Below, one piece after another: positions 57,911 through 64,000 of a stretch of 64,000 nt of DNA (position 1 is its first letter; every line of letters begins with the position of its first letter). Made by a program: the position numbers and the translations under genes. The notes under the pieces were generated by a model that was not told the origin of the DNA, ran no database searches, and was given only the letters and a program-made list of their open reading frames with translations. Source of the stretch: Letharia columbiana (lineage: Eukaryota > Ascomycota > Lecanoromycetes > Lecanorales > Parmeliaceae); the NCBI RefSeq assembly GCF_014066305.1, contig NW_023501056.1, forward strand, positions 274,501-338,500, in the 5' to 3' direction.

Positions 57911-59159
57911 GGTTGGGAAGATTCACGAGATTTGACGTAACGACTGGCTGGCCAGCTCGTTCTTTATATCAAACCGTGTTCGATGATTCACGATGTGTAT
58001 GACCAAAATTATGCAGTTATTTTGCCATTCTCGAAGTGTCCAAGCCTTGCGGAAACAGTGTGGCTAAGATGGATGCCGTAGACTAAGTAGTCAAGCAAAA
58101 CATGTCCGACACTCTCATCGTTATAAAGATCTCGTGTCAGCACAGGGTGAATGCATGATAGAAAAGGATGAAAACTCCAAGGCGCAAGCAAGCAAGCTTC
58201 GCTTCTTTTTGTATGCCGGTATCCTCGTAGGACCTGTAGATGGATTGGCACTAGAACTGGAGAGATCACTTGATACTCGAAAGTGTCCGTCCATGCGACA
58301 CAATACAATAGAGAGCTAAGGAATAGGCTCCGATGGTGTATGATAATAATATCGTCAAGGCAGGTTCCTATGTGTTTTGACCTCCAAAAGCTCTACAGCT
58401 GCCGTATAGTCTATAGTTGAATGCTTAAGTCTCGCCGAATTTGCCCATGAGAGCCTCTCATCCTGACATCGGCACCTCTATCGAGGAGCAGCTTCAGCAC
58501 GCACCTCCTGTCTAGTGTTCATGACAACGTATTGATCAGAACCCTCGATGGTCTTGAGAGTTTGAGTCAAATGATGTCTGGGATGCACAGACTTTTGGCA
58601 TTCCGGCCCAATTTCAAGGTCTGCAAAGGAACTTGCTGGGACTCGCGTGACGATGCCGAAGTACATAGCAAGCCGAAGCAAATCCAATGCACTTCGTGCC
58701 TACTTGCCTTTGATTCCATCCCTGATTCGACTCTTCGGAACTGCAGACTGGCTTCGCACTGAGGTTCGGTGCCGATCGTCAAGTGGCAGACAACAGTAGA
58801 CTTGTTCATTGGAGATAATAGACATAATCGTAGTGGGTCGCTATCAGCGAGCTGAGTGCGTGGAACGATTAGTGCACCCTCATACTGCCGTTCTTAAAGA
58901 GCGGGCGAAAGTGTGTTTCCCACGATTGTTACGACTCGTATGAGATTGTTGGTCGAAGGAATCGATGTTGGCACTTGGCATCCCCCGGAAATAATCGCGT
59001 TGGAGACGCCATGTTTACTCTATCTTGGCGCACCGAATCACACCGCGCGATCAATTAACCAGCTACCAGCTCCCACCACCGCCTTCGCTTGATCGTTCTA
59101 CGCTCCTTAGACCTTTTCTTGCAAGTACCCATAGTTGAGGCTTGCCAGTATTAGACAAA
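57911..59159. other. 1.25-kb gene-poor spacer with an ankyrin relic
   Basis: Between the AA9 gene and the histone variant. Apart from the ankyrin-like fragment at about 58411-58510 (-) no coding signal is seen. The right end holds the histone-variant promoter. Confidence 0.45.
58411..58510 (-). pseudogene. ankyrin-repeat relic
   Basis: On the minus strand a frame reading VLKLLLDRGADVRMRG matches the second helix and turn of an ankyrin repeat, then runs to a TAG at about 58411. Only about 30 residues are left, with no flanking repeats and no start. It is most likely a fragment of a dead gene. A chance match is possible but the LLLDRGADV block is quite specific. Confidence 0.45.
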
Positions 59160-60200
59160 ATGCCTCTAAGTCTTGGTCGTTTCCTTCCTTCGGTCGGGGT
59201 CCAGCCGCAAGGTCCTGTTCGTGATACTCCGACGCCGACTCCCACACCCTCGGCCAGTCAGACCCAACGCGCACGTCCGATGCTCGGTGGAAAAGGCGTG
59301 ATTGGTGGAGGCAAAGAGAAACATGGGCTTGGAGGGAAGGGACTAGGCAAAGGTGGGATGAAGAGGCACAGGTGAGTGAGGGATGCAAAGGAAGGACCCA
59401 CCCGCGAAGCACGTCCGCCGTATTCTACTGTGCGGGCCTATGGTCAACATACACATTGTCTATCCGCCAGTCACACAAATCGAGACTGGTATTGACGTGC
59501 TTTCTAGGAAGGTGGTCAGGGACTCGATCCGTGGCATAAGTGAGTTGCGATTTGGTCCTGTTGAATGGCTTGTGGCTGACGGGTATTACTCTCATAGCGA
59601 AAGGGGACATTCGGTATGCATTCTCTTCTCTGTGGTTCTACAGAAGCGTGCTGATAGCCTCTCGCAGTCGTCTAGCACGGAGAGGAGGCATCAAGCGGAT
59701 TTCAGGGACTGTATACGACGATACACGCCAAGCAATGGTGGATCGCTTGAAGACTGTATGTTTTCGTCTTCCGAGGGTTGAGATCGTGTGAACTAATATA
59801 AGTTGCTAGATCCTACAAGAATGCGTGATCTATCTGGATCATTCCAAGCGCCAGAGTGAGTGGTGGTGCTTTCGATAAACATTTCGGAATCTCAGCTAAC
59901 GTTATATCCTCCCACACAGCTGTGACTGTGAGAGATGTATGTCCGATCTCCTTAGCTCGCTCCCTTAGGTTGAAATTACTAAAAAAATCTGGTCCAGGTG
60001 ATATTCGCTCTCAAAAGGGTAAGCCTCCATGCTTCATCTGCTGCAATTCTTGCAAAATTCGGCCCAGCATGTTTCTCGCGAGCGCTACTGACTTTAATAC
60101 TCTCTCCTCGCATAGCAAGGCCGCCCTATCTACGGTAAGTGTTCTTCAGTGAACCGTACAGCCGAAGCTAACAAGCACAGGCTTCGATCCGAAGTATTAG
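59160..60200 (+). CDS. hH4v: histone H4 variant (hH4v-like), nine exons
   Basis: Divergent histone H4 of 156 residues encoded by nine small exons: 59160-59371, 59508-59539, 59598-59613, 59668-59755, 59810-59855, 59920-59936, 59998-60018, 60116-60134 and 60181-60200. All eight introns have GT-AG ends and the lengths sum to an intact frame. The first 60 residues are a novel Pro/Thr/Gly-rich extension (LGRFLPSVGVQPQGP, TPTPTPTPS). H4 follows: [34 protein letters not shown], then IKRISGTVYDDTRQ, ILQECVIYLDHSKRQTVTVRDVIFALKRQGRPIYGFD and an ending of PKY. Helices alpha1-alpha3 of the histone fold are complete. The canonical tail residues K5/K8/K12/K16 are replaced by a Gly/Lys-rich segment. Canonical H4 genes in these fungi have few introns, so this is a distinct variant, as described in Neurospora (hH4v). 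Its role is unknown. Confidence 0.9.
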
Positions 60201-60711
60201 CTCCGGTTGGATTTACGACAAGCATGATTTACGGCTATGGGAAGGTATTTTGACTGGAAAAATTCTCACATTGAGTATGTGGCGTCTACATTAGCAGGCG
60301 TTATATGAGCCAAGTGCCTGTCCCGGTAGGGTCATATGGGTAATTAGCTTGTGAGGTGATCTCGCAAGCCCAATGGTTTCGAAAGCGAATATGAGGGCAG
60401 CGATGTGAGGAATGTCTCCCGCAAGATCAATGCCAAGGATGGCAATGTAACACTTGAAAGTACAATGGTGAGGAACATTTCATGTCAAGGCAATAATACT
60501 AAGAGGGTATCATTCGTAAGTCATCTACTGCTTCTCTCCCGTCTAATCTCCTTGACAACATCGGCCAGCACTACTCTCGCAGTTGCATCTCTCTTCTCGA
60601 AGCCGCCATTAAACAATGGTGGAAGCACACGGTGGGAATCTGCGGAACGGACGAGTCAGCGTGGCTTTCAAAAGGCTGACTGTGTTTCACCAAAGCAGAT
60701 CATATGAGTAT
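60201..60711. other. convergent spacer downstream of the histone variant
   Basis: 511 bp between the histone variant stop (+) and the GNAT gene stop (-). A 100-codon ORF at 60405-60707 lacks any recognisable domain. Probably 3' UTRs. Confidence 0.4.
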
Positions 60712-61682
60712 TCAGCAGAATGGATTGAACTTACTAGCATGGCCTCTCTCAAATTCGAAAGCCCTCGCTCCCTTTCCCCACGCAACCCTCACGCCTTCTT
60801 CTAACAAGCCAACTCCAATCCCCTTGCCTCTACAACTTGCGTCCACGGTCCACGCCCTCACATACGCCTTCCTCTCCCTCTTCACCACCTTCATTATTAA
60901 CGCGCCGATAACCTCCTCGCCCCATTTGGACACTAATACAACAGGATCGTCGCATTTGGATTGTTTTTTCAGACCACTGCCACGTTCACCGGTAGGAGTC
61001 GAAGGAGGGGTGTAACCACCCAGCCAATCCCAATTGATCCTCTCAGCCAGTGTTGCGTAATCGATCGTGATCCAGTATATTGCAGCTAAGGCAGCGACCG
61101 TGAGCCCAGCGACCGCAGTGAACAGAGGCCTCCACTCGCAGAACTGTGCCAGAACCGCAATTACAAGCACAGTGACAGCCAGTGTAGCCGGGTGCAACAC
61201 CAGCTCTTTGGCAGCTAATTGCCTCTGCTGCACCACCGAGTCTGCAATAAGACGTAGAGCTGCACTGCGGTCCTCCGGGGCTCCGGGTAGGGCGAGGGCT
61301 GTCGAGAGGATCGGCTCCGGTTTGGGGTCAAGTTTCAATAGGGATTTTTTCGAGGGAGTGGTGGTGATTGAGAGGGAAGAAGGTTGCGGGAGGTGGCTGA
61401 TGGCGAATGCTGGGGTAGTGGGTGTAGAGACGAGGCTGTTCAGAGGAGAGAGGTCGGAAGCGAGGTGGAGATTAGAGCGGAGGGTTGTCAGGAAAGCTGG
61501 TGCTCGTTAATGATAATGATTCATTTAATAAGAGGTCGAGAGCGTATGAGCTACTCACTCGAGCTGGACCGGAAGCCGGGAATACTATCCCCAAAGGCCT
61601 TGACATTCTCAAAGTCCCAATCCGTTAGAATTTCAATATCCAAGACCTTTATCGTGGGCAATTGCAACTGGGGCGGTGTCAT
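60712..61682 (-). CDS. membrane-anchored GNAT-family N-acetyltransferase
   Basis: Two exons on the minus strand (61559-61682 and 60712-61496, 62-nt intron) give 302 residues. The N-terminal 125 residues are Ser/Thr/Pro-rich (SISTTTPSKKSLL-like) with no known domain. Two predicted transmembrane helices follow: ATLAVTVLVIAVLAQF and AVAGLTVAALAAIYWITI. The acetyl-CoA-binding GNAT core comes next: VVLVSKWGEEVIGALIMKVV, then AYVRAWTVDASCRGKGIGVGLLEEGVRVAW with the RGKGIG P-loop, and ARAFEFERGHASKFNPF at the end. This layout (disordered head, two helices, short GNAT domain) is seen in a group of ascomycete proteins without assigned substrate. The acceptor CACCAG was chosen over a nearby GAG; the choice alters two residues. 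Whether it modifies proteins, lipids or small molecules is unknown. Confidence 0.8.
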
Positions 61683-62398
61683 TATGCCTTCTTCTTCTTC
61701 TTCTTCTCACAACATTAATACCATTACTGATCATTACTCGAATAACCGAGACCGCGGATTCCGACAGGACAGGACCCCTGGGGGCACGACCTCTATCTAT
61801 GTATTATATAGAAGCCAGCCGGCACGATCCAGCCCCACCGTCTACCTAGTTATCTAACTGGCAATGCCTCACGAGGGAAAGGCCACTAACGATTCACCTT
61901 TTGACGCTCTGGGAGTGGTTTTACGCAAGCTTTGCTTATCGTGCGACAGGCTAACGACGCACCGCAGGAATCCTGAGGTGCATGCGGCGGGCGATAAGGG
62001 CGGGTGGAGGGTGAGGCGTAGCTCTGCAACAGGAAGCGAGCGAGTAGATCGTGTTGGGAGGGGGGGGGGGGAAACTCGCAGGGATTGCGCTCGGACTGCT
62101 CTGTGATTTTGCGCTTCAATGCCTTTGAGGACCGTGTTGGAGAACTGGCCACGGTTGGATTCTGGACCGGGGAGAGCCAATGGCGGATTTACTCGTATTA
62201 ATAACTTTGCGCAGGGCGTCTTCTTTAATTGGTACTGCATATGGGGGGTAATGCATGCCGGAATCAAAGGGAATTTGCCTGGTTCATAGGCTCACGCGTA
62301 GAGATAATCTTAGGCTGATCCTCAGAACCCCTGATAGTACATCCTTGGCCATCCATGATCCCAAAAACGCCCGCTGTTGATTGCTCCAACCTTTGCGA
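61683..62398. other. intergenic, GNAT promoter and SNARE 3' region
   Basis: 716 bp between two minus-strand genes. It includes a (CTT)n-like tract near 61690 and a run of 12 Gs at 62060-62071. Plus- and minus-strand ORFs here are short and unrecognised. Confidence 0.45.
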
Positions 62399-63255
62399 TT
62401 AGTTGTTCTTCGATTTTGAGCCCACGCATCTCGACCAGCCTAGCAGTCTGTCAGCAACTTTCTCTGATAGCGTCATTGAGTATCCGCTTACCAGGCAATC
62501 CACATCCAAAACCAATGAACAGATATAATAAGAATACCACCACCACACCCAAAAGTACCATCAATTTGACATTCTTCCACCACATCCTCCTCTTCAAGCC
62601 TCTCGATCTAACCCTGAAATCGCGCGCCCCTACGCCAAGCCTATCGGTCTTATCGACCAGCAAGTCGATCCTCTCCCCTCTCTCCAGTACCCTCTCGATG
62701 TTCTGTGTCATGATACCCTTTACGTCGTTGATTTCCTGCTGCGTGTTTGTAATCGCATCCTGTTTGCCTCCTTCTGTAGTCCCATACGCCACCATCAATT
62801 TCTTCAACTGCGCATTGAAATCTGCCGCTCCGTATGGCGGTAAGCTGGCAAAATCCGTCGAATCGGGATCATAGCGGGCAAGAAATTGCTTCTTTATTTC
62901 TACTAGATAACCGAAGGGTATGCGGCGGCCGAAACTGGAGGAAGCGACGACCAAGTATGTGAGGCCGCCGGCTGTGGGATCGGACGAAGGATAGTCCGAG
63001 GGAGCATCGGCAATGTAGTGGATGAAGTTTTGGTTGTGGGTGTAGGTCAGCTTTTGCGGTTTCGAGTGGTCGATCTTGGGGAGGATGAGAGAGGCGAGCG
63101 ACGAGGTACCGGAGGATGCGGAGGTAGTGTGCTCGGTTAGGATCGTTGTACGGTAGGCGATACAGGAGCTGTGATGGTGATCGTATTAGTAGTGCGGCGA
63201 GGAAGGGAGGGGAGGCGTACTAGAGGAGCGGAGTGGATGATGATGAGGATGCCAT
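62399..63255 (-). CDS. R-SNARE of the VAMP7/Nyv1 type (longin plus synaptobrevin)
   Basis: Vesicle/vacuolar fusion protein. Three exons on the minus strand (63221-63255, 62492-63168, 62399-62439) give 250 residues. The longin domain occupies about residues 1-135: TPLLYSCIAYRTTILTEH at the start, YTHNQNFIHYIADAPSDYP, and TYLVVASSSFGRRIPFGYLVEIKKQF. The SNARE motif is DVKGIMTQNIERVLERGERIDLLVDKTDRL, with the zero-layer arginine in VLERGE. KRRMWWKNVK precedes a single C-terminal membrane helix (LMVLLGVVVVFLLYLFIGFGCGL). The last intron joins GCGLPG to WSRCVGSKS, the typical short luminal tail. Without that splice the ORF ends in unrelated residues. The tiny first exon supplies MASSSSSTPLLY. Architecture and size match fungal VAMP7 homologues acting at endosome-vacuole fusion. 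Confidence 0.92.
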
Positions 63256-63774
63256 TGTGATGGTGGAAGAGGGCGAAAGTGCAAGCTTGCGAGCTCTACC
63301 GGAGTAGATGTTAAAAGTTTGCTGTACTTATTAGCAGGATCGTCTTACTGTGGCGTGGCGGTTGGTCGATGTTGCTGGCGCTCTGTCCCCTTCAACCTGT
63401 TGCCAAGACATGATTACTAATGGTCACGTGAAGCGAATGTTTTTTTGTCATTCAATATCTTTTGGATCTCCGGGCAGCGATGTTGTTGCAATGAGAGGAT
63501 CTTCAAGCCCATATTGTGGTTGAGATCTGAATGACGTATCTACTTTGCGTATTGATTGGCGCCTTGTGAACGGCCTCTCCAAAGGTCAAGGCTAGTCACG
63601 TAGATTGTTTTGGACAATGGCACGTATTAGGAGAGTGGAGTGATATTGATTACTTCCAATGATCACATTGTATATGCAACGCTTCCAGGATGCAACGGGA
63701 CATGACTCCTCCGCAACGCTCAAATATGGTAAATGTACATATGGTACATGGAGATGCATCTGCTGCTCATACAT
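63256..63774. other. intergenic, SNARE promoter and Hsp10 3' region
   Basis: 519 bp between the SNARE start and the Hsp10 stop on the same strand. Nothing else is recognised. Confidence 0.45.
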
Positions 63775-64000
63775 TTATTCATTGATCTTGGCGAGCAGTC
63801 TATAAGGAATTAGCAATTGCCTTTCGCTTCGGAATATGGTAATGCCTTACTCATGGTCTCTGAAAAGCGAGTACTCCTCCTCTCCAACCTTAACTGGGCT
63901 GCCGCCATACTGCACATTAAGCGTTAGCCAATTTCTTTCTGGAAAGCTCAACCCGCATTTTGTAGCATACTTGTGGTATCAGAACCTTGTCTCCTGGCGT
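63775..64000 (-). CDS. HSP10: mitochondrial co-chaperonin Hsp10 (GroES), 3' part only
   Basis: The minus strand enters from the right edge with the exon 63971-64000, encoding TPGDKVLIPQ. Splicing follows to 63851-63909 (YGGSPVKVGEEEYSLFRDH) and to a last exon 63775-63799 (ELLAKINE then TAA). Joined, this is the C-terminal third of the GroES/Hsp10 family, whose dome-shaped heptamer caps Hsp60 in the mitochondrial matrix. Both introns have canonical ends: 61 nt with GTATGC and 51 nt with GTAAGG. The start and N-terminal exons lie outside the window. The tiny last exon is supported by the conserved ILAKI-type ending. Confidence 0.95.

Noticed and set aside
60405..60707. 100-codon plus-strand ORF after the histone variant
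   Set aside because: No domain, no support from splice structure, and located in a convergent spacer that should be 3' UTR.
1..64000. Search for CRISPR arrays, rRNA, operons or bacterial insertion sequences
   Set aside because: The window is eukaryotic. No regularly spaced repeats, rRNA segments or transposase-coding frames were recognised.

Overview
This is a eukaryotic window from a filamentous ascomycete (Pezizomycotina). The genes are spliced with short introns of mostly 46-70 nt carrying GTAAGT/GTATGT-type donors, and both strands are densely coding. Fungal lineage markers include a divergent pair of split ATP-citrate lyase genes, a nudA-type dynein heavy chain, a Hal4/Sat4 kinase, Svf1, an AA9 polysaccharide monooxygenase, an hH4v-like histone H4 variant and a 2EXR/F-box-like protein. 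I cannot place it below subphylum with confidence. Many exon joints below were worked out by hand. In each fully modelled gene the exon lengths add up to an intact reading frame.

Layout. 1-6.5 kb: the 3' end of an unknown gene, a DNA polymerase delta small subunit, then acl1 (-) and acl2 (+), which share a 1 kb divergent promoter. 6.5-8.5 kb: low-complexity, G/C-skewed DNA with no convincing gene. 8.5-11.7 kb: a TilS-like tRNA lysidine synthetase and the mitochondrial S-adenosylmethionine carrier, divergent over 247 bp. 11.8-18.2 kb: a WDR48-type deubiquitinase activator and a Hal4-type kinase. 18.7-22.5 kb: a 2EXR protein, mitochondrial ribosomal protein uL11m and Svf1. 22.8-36.0 kb: the 4,360-residue cytoplasmic dynein heavy chain. 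36.3-41.3 kb: a WRAP53-like WD40 protein, a 196-bp near-perfect inverted repeat and a 772-residue orphan protein. 43.3-53.5 kb: a protein with an apparent XPF-like plus helix-hairpin-helix C-terminus, a Jlp1-like sulfonate dioxygenase, a PQ-loop membrane protein and the wybutosine radical-SAM enzyme Tyw1.

53.8-59.1 kb is gene-poor. It holds a decayed adenylosuccinate synthetase copy, an AA9 monooxygenase fused to a chitin-binding CBM18 module, and an ankyrin-repeat relic. 59.2-64 kb: a nine-exon histone H4 variant, a membrane-anchored GNAT acetyltransferase, a VAMP7/Nyv1-type R-SNARE, and the 3' end of the mitochondrial co-chaperonin Hsp10.

Most genes are housekeeping. The likeliest sources of new biology are the histone H4 variant, the XPF-like protein, the AA9-CBM18 fusion, the long hairpin element and the orphan 772-residue protein. 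No CRISPR array, intact transposon, rRNA or convincing tRNA was seen.
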